NCBI GenBank assembly: GCA_049941595.1
Contig: JBNFNA010000001.1
Location: forward strand, 124,001-188,000
DNA: 64,000 nucleotides
Origin: Pasteurella sp049941595
Lineage (GTDB): Bacteria > Pseudomonadota > Gammaproteobacteria > Enterobacterales > Pasteurellaceae
Direction: 5' to 3'
Part shown: positions 53,624 through 62,431 of the stretch, in pieces
Position numbering within the stretch: position 1 is the first letter of the stretch
How the letters are laid out: each line of letters opens with the position of its first letter
Notes under the pieces: model-generated
The model's database searches: none
Seen by the model: only the letters and a program-made list of their open reading frames with translations
What the model was told of the DNA's origin: nothing
Translations under genes and position numbers: made by a program

Positions 53624-53676
53624 AATTATTAAAAAATTTACCGCACTTTTATTCGAGTTGTTAAGTCCGGTAAACC

Positions 53677-53712
53677 AAAAAACCTCCAGCACGAATGCAG
53701 GAGGTTTTTTCT
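53677..53712. terminator. Bidirectional terminator between nanA and ligA
   Basis: AAAAAACCTCC (53677-53687) and GGAGGTTTTTT (53700-53710), poly-A/poly-T on both sides. Confidence 0.88.
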
Positions 53713-53729
53713 TTTAGGCGTTTTTAACG

Positions 53730-55751
53730 TTAAAGATACGGTGCGGCCCAATCAAGGAAGGTTTGCTCATCAATCACTTCAATACCAAGTTCATTAGCTT
53801 TTGCCAATTTCGAACCGGCACTTTCACCCGCAACCACCAAATCTGTTTTTGATGAAACCGAACCGCTCACTTTTGCACCTAATTGTTGCAATAACGCTTT
53901 AGCTTGATCACGTCCCATTTGGCTCAGTGTGCCTGTTAAAACAACAGTTTTTCCATTAAATGGATTATCCTCCACTTCTTTCACTTCAACGGTGTCCCAG
54001 TGAATCCCTTGCGCAAGCAAATCTTCCACCACCGCTACATTGTGCGGTTCACGCCAGAAAACAGAAATACGATTTGCCACAACTTCACCCACATCTTGCA
54101 CTTCTTGCAATTGTTCTAACGTCGCAGCTTTTAATGCCTCAAGGGTTTTAAAATGATTTGCTAAATTTAATGCGGTTGCTTCACCCACTTCACGAATGCC
54201 CAACGCAAAAATAAAACGTGCTAACGTTGTTTTCTTTGCTTTTTCTAAACTCTCTAAAGCATTTTGCGCTGATTTCGGCCCCATCCTTTCTAAGCGCATT
54301 AATATAGTGAGATCCAATTTGAATAAATCCGCTGGCGTATGAATTTGCTCACGATCCACCAGCTGTTCGATTAATTTCGCGCCAACACCATCAATGTCCA
54401 TCGCTTTGCGAGATACAAAGTGCTTTAATGCTTCTTTACGCTGTGCCGCACAGAATAAGCCGCCAGTACAACGTGCGACTGCTTCACCTTCAATACGCGT
54501 AATCACAGAGTCACACACTGGACAATTAGTTGGGAACACTATGGGCCTAGCATCTGTTGGACGACGTTCGTGCAACACACCAATAATTTGTGGAATCACA
54601 TCGCCAGCTCGACGAATAATCACAGTATCACCAATCGCAATATCTAAGCGTGCGATTTCATCACCGTTATGTAAAGTCGCATTACTTACTGTCACACCAG
54701 CCACAAATACAGGCTCCAATTTTGCCACAGGTGTAATTGCCCCTGTTCTACCCACTTGGAATTCCACGTCATTAAGCACTGTTAATTCTTCTTGTGCAGG
54801 GAATTTATAAGCAATGGCCCAACGAGGGGCTTTTGAAATAAAGCCGAGTTCTTGTTGTAACGCAATGTCATTGATCTTTAAGACTGTGCCGTCAATGTCA
54901 TAACCTAAACTGCTGCGTTTTTGCATAATAGTGCGGTAAAAATCCAGCACATTTTCAATACCATCGCAAAGCTGGATTTCATTATTGACTGGAATACCAA
55001 TGGATTTCAGCCACTGTAAACGCTCAAAATGCGTAGCCGGCAACTCTACACCTTCTGCAATGCCAATACTGTAAGCATTTAATACTAAAGGACGTTGGCT
55101 AGTGATTTTAGGATCGAGCTGACGTAACGAACCCGCTGCTGCATTACGTGGGTTAGCAAATGTTTTTTCACCTTTGGCAAGTGCTTGCTCATTAAGTGCT
55201 TCAAATCCCGCTTGTGGCATAAACACTTCGCCACGGACTTCTAAACGAGCCGGTGGGTTTTCCATTAATAATTGCAAAGGAATATTACGAATAGTACGAA
55301 TATTTGAGGTAATATCTTCGCCTGTTGTGCCATCACCACGTGTTGCCGCTTGCACAAGCTTACCATTGACATATAAAATACTCACCGCTAATCCATCAAG
55401 CTTTGGCTCACAGCAAAAAGTTAATGGCTTAGGCAACACTAATAAACGATCTTGAATACGCTTCACAAAGGCTTTGAACTCGTCATCTGAAAATGCGTTA
55501 TCTAATGACAGCATTGGAATTTCGTGAGTCACTTGAGCAAACCCTGCTAACGGTTTTGCTCCTACTCGTTGCGTTGGAGAATCTTCGGTAATAAATTGCG
55601 GATATTCTCGCTCCAGATTTTTTAATTGATGAAACAAACGGTCATATTCAGCGTCAGGAACAGTTGGATTATCTAACACGTGGTATTGATACTCATAGTG
55701 ACGTAAGGTTTGGCGTAGTTGTTCTATCTCGAATTGAATTGACTCACTCAT
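53730..55751 (-). CDS. ligA: NAD-dependent DNA ligase
   Basis: 673 residues, complete. Adenylation domain with nucleophile Lys in CCEPKLDGLAVS, OB fold, four-cysteine zinc finger (CPVCDSVITR...CTGGLFCAAQ), helix-hairpin-helix repeats and a C-terminal BRCT domain (about 595-673, TVVLTGTLSQMGRDQAK). It seals nicks during replication and repair. In H. influenzae ligA lies directly after zipA; here it is about 23 kb away and convergent with nanA, showing a rearrangement. Confidence 0.96.
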   Translation of the reverse strand: MSESIQFEIEQLRQTLRHYEYQYHVLDNPTVPDAEYDRLFHQLKNLEREYPQFITEDSPTQRVGAKPLAGFAQVTHEIPMLSLDNAFSDDEFKAFVKRIQDRLLVLPKPLTFCCEPKLDGLAVSILYVNGKLVQAATRGDGTTGEDITSNIRTIRNIPLQLLMENPPARLEVRGEVFMPQAGFEALNEQALAKGEKTFANPRNAAAGSLRQLDPKITSQRPLVLNAYSIGIAEGVELPATHFERLQWLKSIGIPVNNEIQLCDGIENVLDFYRTIMQKRSSLGYDIDGTVLKINDIALQQELGFISKAPRWAIAYKFPAQEELTVLNDVEFQVGRTGAITPVAKLEPVFVAGVTVSNATLHNGDEIARLDIAIGDTVIIRRAGDVIPQIIGVLHERRPTDARPIVFPTNCPVCDSVITRIEGEAVARCTGGLFCAAQRKEALKHFVSRKAMDIDGVGAKLIEQLVDREQIHTPADLFKLDLTILMRLERMGPKSAQNALESLEKAKKTTLARFIFALGIREVGEATALNLANHFKTLEALKAATLEQLQEVQDVGEVVANRISVFWREPHNVAVVEDLLAQGIHWDTVEVKEVEDNPFNGKTVVLTGTLSQMGRDQAKALLQQLGAKVSGSVSSKTDLVVAGESAGSKLAKANELGIEVIDEQTFLDWAAPYL

Positions 55752-56192
55752 ATAATATCCTGAACTAAAATCTGCATAATAGGTTTCATCGTTAAAAAGT
55801 GCGGTCGATTTTACAATATTTTTTAGCTAACGCCTATCAAACTCGGCACGAAATGGTTCATCCTCATACTGAAGATAGGTGAATGCGTATATTTAAACAA
55901 CAAATTATTTTTTAAAATTCAAGATAATAAAAAGAAGAAAGAAATAAAATATTTATTTTTAACAAAGTAAAATATAGTTATTTTTTTATTCCAAATATTT
56001 TTAAAATATTATTTACATTCACCAACATAAAATAATGAATTAATTTAACACTATGAATTCCATTTATTTTTTGTAAAGAAATGTCAATATACAAACTTTA
56101 ATGTATCATTTTTAAACAGTTCAGCGTTATAATATCGCTACTTAATTTTTAAAATGATTAATCAAATTTTAATATTAAAATAGGATAACTTT
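55752..56192. other. AT-rich intergenic region between ligA and the autotransporter
   Basis: 441 bp. Holds one uptake sequence (55797-55805) near the ligA start and, further right, the autotransporter promoter. The middle is nearly pure A/T with no open frame of note. Confidence 0.5.
56128..56133 (+). promoter_or_regulatory. Probable -10 box of the autotransporter gene
   Basis: Perfect TATAAT 60 bp upstream of the ATG at 56193. No good -35 at the matching distance, so activator help is possible. Confidence 0.4.
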
Positions 56193-57821
56193 ATGAAGAT
56201 TCGATACGCTACCCTTCCTTTAGCGTCATTAATTTTTCTCTATTCAAATTATTCTGTTTCTAATATGCAAGTAGTCAATGAATGTAGAAATGGATGTTCA
56301 ACAGTCAATAACACTCTTGATACTCTAAAACCGTCTACTTTTGCGAATTCGCATAATGGAAATAGCCTTACTAACACTTCTCTTTTAGCGGCTAATGCGG
56401 TTGAGATGCAATTGCCAGCACTTAATGAGCGAGCATTAAACTCATTATTAAAAGAAACGATGGGAAGTGCAAACCTTGGTTTAGATAAATTACTCACACC
56501 TGCGACTTCACAAACAACAAATAAAAAAGTAACAAAAACCACTGAAAATAAAGTGGAAAAAGCCAATAAAGCAAGTAAAGAAACAACCACTGTTCGTCAT
56601 AAAAATAATAATGGAACTACATTAAATGGCAATATTGTTGGTGTGAATGATAAAGAAACTGTAACGACAATAGAAAATGCCAGCCCAACTGTTTCAAATG
56701 TGAATAATATTTTATCGGCGGCAGAAAACTCTTTAGAAATATTCCCAAATGGTGTTGCAAGTGAGCCATTTAGTGAAGAGTCGAGCTCACTTCCACCTGA
56801 TAGTGCGATCGAGATTAAACCAGCACCACAACCGCAACCAGTACCTGAAGTTATTCCACAGGCACCAAAAGAAAATAGCACGCGTTATAACGCAAGTATG
56901 GCAAGTTATGCGAGCAACCTTTATGCCGCGAACAATATGTTCAGCATTACCCTTGGCGAACGTTTAGGGGTAACTAACTTTTATCGTCAACACGATTTAC
57001 CGGGTGTATGGATTAAAGCAACGAAAGGTAAAGCACATCATAAGATGAGCAATGGTTCAACACACCTCAGCTCAAGAAATTACTCCATTGTATTGGGTGA
57101 AGATCGTGAAGTGAAATACAACTCCAAGATTGGTTATATCTTAGGTTACGCACAACAAACTACAAATATCTCATCAGATAATGTCAATGCCTCCGCAAAA
57201 GTGAAAGGCTATTCTGTGGGTGCTTACTATGCGTGGCAACAAGATGATGCGCATAAGTCAGGTTTCTTCGCAAACAGCTGGCTACAATATCAATGGTTTA
57301 AAAACGAAATTAATTCACCAGAAAGCAAAGCGAACTATAAATCGAAAGGTTTTACCGCTTCTATTGAAACGGGTTATTACTTACCGCTCCACGATTACCG
57401 AGTAGATAGCTGGGAACGCCACCGCATTGGCTTACAACCTCAAGCACAAGTAACTTGGCAAGGTGTGAAATCGAAAAACTATATTGATAGTGCGGGTACT
57501 ACATTCGTTGGATTTGGTGATGGTAATATCCAAACCAAAGTCGGTGCAAAATTATTCCTTGATAGCCACGTCAGTCGCTCTAAAATCAATATCAAACCTT
57601 ATGTTGAAGTCAACTTAGTTCACAACTCAAAAGACTTCGGTGCTTATGTTAATGGCCGCCGCAAAGCGATTGAAGGTACAAAACGTTTTGTAGAATACAA
57701 TACGGGTCTTGAGGCTAAAGTCGGTCCAAATATGCAAATGTGGGCGACCGTTGGTCAACGTAGAAGTAAACAAGCGTATAAAGAAACGCAAGTTCAAGTG
57801 GGCTTTAAAGTAACCTTCTAA
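56193..57821 (+). CDS. Type Va autotransporter with short, non-beta-helical passenger
   Basis: 542 residues. N-terminal signal peptide (about 1-24). The presumed passenger is only about 200 residues (25-230), with a Cys pair (NECRNGCST), a Lys/Thr/Asn-rich stretch and a Pro-rich linker PAPQPQPVPEVIPQ. A 12-stranded beta-barrel follows (about 270-542) ending in Phe (VQVGFKVTF), with barrel motifs such as GVWIKATKGKA, SVGAYYAW, ETGYYLPL and GLQPQAQVTW. Typical passengers exceed 400 residues and form a beta-helix; this one does not show the repeats. It may be a natural short passenger or a deletion derivative. An uptake-sequence terminator follows. Confidence 0.8.
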   Translation: MKIRYATLPLASLIFLYSNYSVSNMQVVNECRNGCSTVNNTLDTLKPSTFANSHNGNSLTNTSLLAANAVEMQLPALNERALNSLLKETMGSANLGLDKLLTPATSQTTNKKVTKTTENKVEKANKASKETTTVRHKNNNGTTLNGNIVGVNDKETVTTIENASPTVSNVNNILSAAENSLEIFPNGVASEPFSEESSSLPPDSAIEIKPAPQPQPVPEVIPQAPKENSTRYNASMASYASNLYAANNMFSITLGERLGVTNFYRQHDLPGVWIKATKGKAHHKMSNGSTHLSSRNYSIVLGEDREVKYNSKIGYILGYAQQTTNISSDNVNASAKVKGYSVGAYYAWQQDDAHKSGFFANSWLQYQWFKNEINSPESKANYKSKGFTASIETGYYLPLHDYRVDSWERHRIGLQPQAQVTWQGVKSKNYIDSAGTTFVGFGDGNIQTKVGAKLFLDSHVSRSKINIKPYVEVNLVHNSKDFGAYVNGRRKAIEGTKRFVEYNTGLEAKVGPNMQMWATVGQRRSKQAYKETQVQVGFKVTF

Positions 57822-57845
57822 TCACGGAATAACATCGACATAAAT

Positions 57846-57886
57846 AAAAGTGCGGTAAATTTCTGAAAAATTCTACCGCACTTTTG
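57846..57886 (+). terminator. Inverted uptake-sequence terminator after the autotransporter
   Basis: AAAAGTGCGGTA (uptake site 57848-57856) and TACCGCACTTTT (57875-57883) form a perfect stem. Confidence 0.85.
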
Positions 57887-57915
57887 TGTGTCTGAATGTT
57901 TCTCTAAAAGCAAAG

Positions 57916-58650
57916 TTACTCAAACCAAATTAAAGACGCCATTCGCCCTGTTTGTTTCTCACGTCGATAAGAAAAGAATTTATCTTGCTCTTTGAAGGTG
58001 CAATGTTCTCCGCCACTAATTTCCGTAATGCCAAATCGATTTAGGCGTTGCATCGCTAACATATATAAGTTACCGAGATATTTATTGGGCTCATTTGGAT
58101 CTGGTGTAAATGCAAGCTCTGCTTCAGGCCACTGTGCAATAAATTGCTCAACCACTTCTTTGCCTACTTGGAATTTTTCAGGCCCGATTGCCGGCCCTAA
58201 CCAAGCCATTATTTGTGAAGGTGCACATTCAAATTCAGCCACTGTATTTTCTAAAATACCGTCACATAACCCTCGCCAGCCTGCGTGTGTAGCTGCAACT
58301 TCATTTCCGGCTTTATTGGTAAATAGCACTGGTAAGCAGTCAGCAGTCATCACTAAACAAACTTGATTTGGCTGATTGCTATAAACCGCATCAGCCGCTG
58401 GCAGACTTTCAGCAGAAGGCAATCGCAATACAGTCGTGCTGTGCGTTTGATTTAAAAAGGTTGGATATTGAGGCAAATTGAGCTGTTCGACTAACAAAGT
58501 GCGATTAATTTTGACCGCACTTTTATCGTCATTGACGTGATCGCCCAAGTTAAAGCTATCAAACGGCGGTTTACTCACACCGCCCTGTCTTAAAGTACTC
58601 CACGCCTGAACACCTTGCGGCGCTTGCCAATTGGGTTTGATAGCTTTCAT
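57916..58650 (-). CDS. pgeF: Peptidoglycan editing factor PgeF (laccase-domain protein)
   Basis: 244 residues. Cu/Zn-site motifs of the YfiH/PgeF family: MTADCLPVLF, HAGWRGLCDGI and GGEHCTF. In E. coli the protein removes L-Ser-containing precursors and keeps L-Ala at position 1 of the stem peptide; older notes call it polyphenol oxidase. It starts 9 bp after rluD on the minus strand, the usual rluD-pgeF pair. Confidence 0.92.
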   Translation of the reverse strand: MKAIKPNWQAPQGVQAWSTLRQGGVSKPPFDSFNLGDHVNDDKSAVKINRTLLVEQLNLPQYPTFLNQTHSTTVLRLPSAESLPAADAVYSNQPNQVCLVMTADCLPVLFTNKAGNEVAATHAGWRGLCDGILENTVAEFECAPSQIMAWLGPAIGPEKFQVGKEVVEQFIAQWPEAELAFTPDPNEPNKYLGNLYMLAMQRLNRFGITEISGGEHCTFKEQDKFFSYRREKQTGRMASLIWFE

Positions 58651-58659
58651 TGAGGCTCC

Positions 58660-59634
58660 TTAGTAATCTAATTCGTCTTTGTGTAGCTGATAATCCGCTT
58701 TTAATGCATCCACTAACTGTACAAAATCCTCTGGTAATGGTGCATACCACTCCATCATTTCACCGGTAATTGGATGTTCTAAACGTAACATAATTGCGTG
58801 TAATGCTTGGCGTTTAAAATCACGCAATACCGCCATAAATTCTTCGCTCGCATTTTTCGGTGGGCGTGGACGACCACCATAGGTTTGGTCACCTAATAAT
58901 GGGTGAGCAATATGTGCCATATGAACACGAATTTGGTGCGTACGTCCAGTTTCTAAACGTAAGCGCAAGCGTGTGTAATTACGGAAACGCTCCATAATAC
59001 GGTAATGGGTAACCGCAGGTTTGCCCATTGGGTGAACAGCCATTTGGGTGCGTTTGGTTGGGTGGCGAGCCATTGGTTGATCCACCATTCCCCCTTTTGT
59101 CATAATGCCACTTGCAATCGCTTCGTATTCACGGGTAATTTTACGTTTTTGCAAGTCACGCACGAGTTTAGTCTGTGCAGGAATGGTTTTCGCAATCACC
59201 ATTAATCCTGTGGTGTCTTTATCTAAACGATGCACAATCCCCGCACGAGGTACTTCTGCAATTTGTGGATAATGATAAAGCAACGCATTGAGTACAGTGC
59301 CAGTTGGATTGCCCGCCCCTGGGTGTACGACAAAATCTTTTGGTTTATTGATCACTAAAATATCGTCATCTTCATACACGATATTCAAAGGTAAATTTTC
59401 AGGCGTAAAGCGGTTATCGTCTTCAATTTCGACCGTAATTTCAATTTGCTCACCACCATAGACTTTGGCACGAGGCACGTTCGCCACTTCGCCATTGACC
59501 AAAACAAGATCGTCTTCGATCCAAGTTTTTAAGCGTGAACGTGAATAATCTGGGAACAATTCCGCCAAAGCTTGGTCTAAACGTTGTCCCATTTGAGATA
59601 GCTGAACTTCAGCCGACAAGGTAATTTGTGCCAT
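58660..59634 (-). CDS. rluD: 23S rRNA pseudouridine synthase RluD
   Basis: 324 residues. N-terminal S4 RNA-binding domain (about 18-80), then the RluA-type catalytic domain with the Asp nucleophile in GIVHRLDKDTTGLMV. It makes pseudouridines 1911/1915/1917 in helix 69 of 23S rRNA. Divergent from bamD, as in E. coli (bamD/yfiO-rluD-pgeF). Confidence 0.94.
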   Translation of the reverse strand: MAQITLSAEVQLSQMGQRLDQALAELFPDYSRSRLKTWIEDDLVLVNGEVANVPRAKVYGGEQIEITVEIEDDNRFTPENLPLNIVYEDDDILVINKPKDFVVHPGAGNPTGTVLNALLYHYPQIAEVPRAGIVHRLDKDTTGLMVIAKTIPAQTKLVRDLQKRKITREYEAIASGIMTKGGMVDQPMARHPTKRTQMAVHPMGKPAVTHYRIMERFRNYTRLRLRLETGRTHQIRVHMAHIAHPLLGDQTYGGRPRPPKNASEEFMAVLRDFKRQALHAIMLRLEHPITGEMMEWYAPLPEDFVQLVDALKADYQLHKDELDY

Positions 59635-59745
59635 AAATAAAAAAATCCGTTAATGAAGTTTGCTTATTTAATAATGTTATATACAATATTAAGATTAAGT
59701 TATTGTAACTCATTTATCATTGCTCGTAAAAATAAGGATTATCCA

Positions 59746-60528
59746 ATGCGTAAATTAAAATCGTTCACCCTTATTGCTTTAACCGCATTAGCTGTAACAG
59801 CTTGCTCAAGCTCCAATAATGAGGTTGAACAACGCCCAGAAGAAGAACTCTATAATGCGGGTCAAACTTACTTACAAGATGGTGATTATTCACAATCTAT
59901 CCGTTACTTAGAAGCTGTTCGTAACCGCTACCCAGGCAGTAGCCACAGCGAGCAAGCCCTTCTGAATTTAATTTTTGCGAACTATAAAACACAAGATTAC
60001 ACCAAAACTCTCGTGTACGCAGATCGTTTCTTGCAAGAATATCCACAAAGTTCTCACTTAGATTATGTGCTTTATATGGCGGGGTTAACCAACTCAGCAT
60101 TGGGTGACAACTATATTCAAGACTTATTTGGTGTAGATCGCGCAACTCGTGAAAGTAGTTCAATTAAAGCAGCATTTGCGAATTTCCAAACGTTAGTTCA
60201 ACACTTCCCAAATAGCCCTTATGCAAAAGATGCGTTAGCACGTATGGTGTACATCAAAGCAAGCCTTGCTCGCCACGAGTTATCCATTGCAAAATTCTAC
60301 GCAAAACGTGATGCGCACGTTGCAGTGGCAAACCGTGTAGTAGGAATGTTACAGCAATATCCAGATACGCAAGCAACTCACGAAGCATTACCATTAATGC
60401 AACAGGCTTATGAAAAAATGAATTTAACCGATTTGGCAGAGCAAACAGCGAAAATCATTGAAGCAAATAAAGATAAACAATTTGCTGAAGTGGAAAAACC
60501 AGCTGAGCCAAATGTATTACCGCAATAA
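59746..60528 (+). CDS. bamD: Outer membrane assembly lipoprotein BamD
   Basis: 260 residues from the ATG at 59746 (MRKLKSFTLIA), with AAGGA upstream; the longer open frame starts inside the divergent promoter region. Lipoprotein signal with lipobox LAVTAC and acylated Cys20. Five TPR-like repeats follow (EEELYNAGQTYLQDGDYSQSIRY and so on). BamD is the essential partner of BamA for inserting beta-barrel proteins, including the autotransporters encoded in this window. H. influenzae calls it ComL, once linked to competence. Confidence 0.95.
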   Translation: MRKLKSFTLIALTALAVTACSSSNNEVEQRPEEELYNAGQTYLQDGDYSQSIRYLEAVRNRYPGSSHSEQALLNLIFANYKTQDYTKTLVYADRFLQEYPQSSHLDYVLYMAGLTNSALGDNYIQDLFGVDRATRESSSIKAAFANFQTLVQHFPNSPYAKDALARMVYIKASLARHELSIAKFYAKRDAHVAVANRVVGMLQQYPDTQATHEALPLMQQAYEKMNLTDLAEQTAKIIEANKDKQFAEVEKPAEPNVLPQ

Positions 60529-60574
60529 TAAATGATTAAAAGAAAATAGGGTAAGTGAATGCTTACCCTATTTT

Positions 60575-61144
60575 TTATCCCACAAGAATATGCGCAAGTG
60601 GCATATCCCAACTTTCCGTTGGTAACGCCTCAACCTCTTGGCATTTATGCGCAAGCCCCACTGGCAAAAATGATTTCTGTTGCCAATTTTGCAAAGTGCG
60701 GTCATAAAACCCACCGCCCATTCCTAATCGATTTCCTGATTTATCAAACGCCACGAGCGGGGTAAAAATCATCTCTAATTCTGCCAAAGGCAATACGTTT
60801 TTTACACTTAACTGTGGTTCAAAAATCCCAAATTTATTCTGACACATTGCGGTTTCCGGCAAATAACGTAAAAACAATAAATGCCCCGCACAAAAAGGAT
60901 GTAAAACCGGTAAATAAACGGATTTGCCTTGCGCCCAAAGTGATTCTATTAAACGTTGTGTAGAGATTTCTCCGTCAAAAGCTAAGTACAATGCAATATG
61001 TTGCGCATTATGTTTTTCAATTAACGCTAAGGCTTGTTGAGCGATCGATTTTTCAGCTTGAGCTTGTTCAAGTGCGGTCAATTTTTGACGATTTTTTCGG
61101 ACTTGTTGACGGATTTGCTGACGAAGTTGAGAAGTGTTTTTCAT
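60575..61144 (-). CDS. fau: 5-formyltetrahydrofolate cyclo-ligase
   Basis: 189 residues from the ATG complementary to 61142-61144 (MKNTSQLRQQ); a longer frame runs up into the 6S RNA gene and is not used. Motifs: N-terminal basic helix with RKNRQKL, IALYLAFDGEIST, GIFEP and the MGGGFYDR phosphate loop. It converts 5-formyl-THF to methenyl-THF. Position after 6S RNA on the same strand is the conserved zapA-ssrS-fau (ygfA) order. Confidence 0.93.
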   Translation of the reverse strand: MKNTSQLRQQIRQQVRKNRQKLTALEQAQAEKSIAQQALALIEKHNAQHIALYLAFDGEISTQRLIESLWAQGKSVYLPVLHPFCAGHLLFLRYLPETAMCQNKFGIFEPQLSVKNVLPLAELEMIFTPLVAFDKSGNRLGMGGGFYDRTLQNWQQKSFLPVGLAHKCQEVEALPTESWDMPLAHILVG

Positions 61145-61159
61145 AAAACATTGAAGGAA

Positions 61160-61345
61160 AGAAGAACCCGAGATGCCGCTGTAGGTGCCAGTCCTTGAAC
61201 CCAACGGTTCAAGGGAATCGGTTATAATCATTTTTAGGCTTCTTAGTAGAACTAAGCCTGCTCACCAACAATCAGAAACCAATTCATAAAAATAAAAGTA
61301 TCGGCTCAGGGACATAACCCACTGGCGAACACCTCAGGTAAACTT
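61160..61345 (-). ncRNA. ssrS: 6S RNA
   Basis: About 186 nt between zapA and fau on the same strand, the conserved ssrS site. Reading the minus strand, the 5' end ACCTGAGGTGTTCGCC and the 3' end CAGCGGCATCTCGGGT pair to form the terminal stem. The conserved CCTGAGCCGATA, the GTTGGTGAGCA segment and the stem CCTTGAACC...GGTTCAAGG match E. coli 6S landmarks. 6S RNA mimics an open promoter and binds sigma-70 RNA polymerase in stationary phase. Ends are estimated to within several bases. Confidence 0.88.
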
Positions 61346-61423
61346 TACTCTATACTAACGTAATTTAGGGATATTGACTAGTGCTAATTCCATTCCACAA
61401 GCGACATTACATCTAACCGCAGA

Positions 61424-61726
61424 TTAACTGTGCGATTTCGGTGTCAAAATTGTGTCAAGAGAATGGTCAAGTTGTTCAATGCGCGTTTTTAGCACATTTT
61501 CAATGGAGATATTTTTCTGCTTCTCTTGCATCAATTCATAACTTAAATTTAATGCAACAACCGCTAAGACACGTTCTAATTGTAAAATACCTGTACGCTC
61601 TTTCATTTCCGACACGCGCAAATCCAGCTCTTTTGCGGCTTGGCGTAAGGAATCGTGTTGCTCTTCTGGACAATTTAAACGTAACACCTGTCCCAATACA
61701 GGCACTTCAATACTTTTAGACGACAT
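61424..61726 (-). CDS. zapA: Cell division protein ZapA
   Basis: 100 residues. ZapA family: N-terminal SIEVPVLGQVLRLNCPEEQ, then a long coiled coil from about residue 60. It bundles FtsZ filaments. It is followed on the same strand by 6S RNA and fau, and is divergent from ygfB, exactly the E. coli arrangement. Confidence 0.92.
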   Translation of the reverse strand: MSSKSIEVPVLGQVLRLNCPEEQHDSLRQAAKELDLRVSEMKERTGILQLERVLAVVALNLSYELMQEKQKNISIENVLKTRIEQLDHSLDTILTPKSHS

Positions 61727-61860
61727 CTCGCCTCCACTGTGCTTAATTATTTTGTGGATTATTATGCCATAGCTAAAAAAATCCGTCTAATTATTGGTTG
61801 CATAGCTTGAGAGTGGTAAACTGAACGCAATTTATTATGCAATTAACTAAGGGCAAAAGT

Positions 61861-62406
61861 ATGTCGTCGTATTCCGACTTTTCTCAACAATTAAAAAATT
61901 CAGGCATTGCCGTTTCTGCTGCAGAATTACACGGTTTTCTCAGTGGTCTAATCTGCGGTGGCATTAACGACCAAAGTTGGTTACCACTTTTATATCAATT
62001 CACCAATGAAAATCACGCTTATCCGGCCGCACTTTTATCTGAAGTTACGGAAATTCACCAACAAATTAACAAAAAATTGGCGGATATTGACGGTTTTGAT
62101 TTCGAATTATGGTTGCCAGAAAATGAAGATGATGTTTTTGCACGTGCAGATGCACTCTCTGAATGGGCAAACCATTTCTTACTCGGTTTAGGCTTAGCGC
62201 AACCAAAATTAGATAAAGAAAAAGGCGATATTGGCGAAGCCTTAGATGATTTACACGACATTTGCCAACTTGGCTATGATGAAAGTGACGACAAAGAAGA
62301 ACTCAGTGAAGCATTAGAAGAAATTATTGAATATGTGCGCACCATTGCGTGCTTGTTGTTCTCACATTTCCAACCACAAACTGAACAAAAACCAGTGCTA
62401 CATTAA
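61861..62406 (+). CDS. UPF0149 family protein YgfB
   Basis: 181 residues from the ATG at 61861 (MSSYSDFSQQL). An ATG 24 bp earlier is possible but adds nothing conserved; no good ribosome site decides between them. The family motif AAELHGFLSGLICGG near residue 22 is clear, with a helical, acidic body and a WANHFLLGLGLAQPK segment. Function in cells is not well established. First gene of ygfB-pepP-ubiH. Confidence 0.88.
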   Translation: MSSYSDFSQQLKNSGIAVSAAELHGFLSGLICGGINDQSWLPLLYQFTNENHAYPAALLSEVTEIHQQINKKLADIDGFDFELWLPENEDDVFARADALSEWANHFLLGLGLAQPKLDKEKGDIGEALDDLHDICQLGYDESDDKEELSEALEEIIEYVRTIACLLFSHFQPQTEQKPVLH

Positions 62407-62431
62407 TCTGTAATAAAAAGGGGATGAAAAA

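Noticed and set aside
61145..61231. N-terminal extension of fau up to 61231
   Set aside because: The added 29 residues coincide with the 3' half of the 6S RNA gene and are not part of the family; the ATG at 61144 is preferred.
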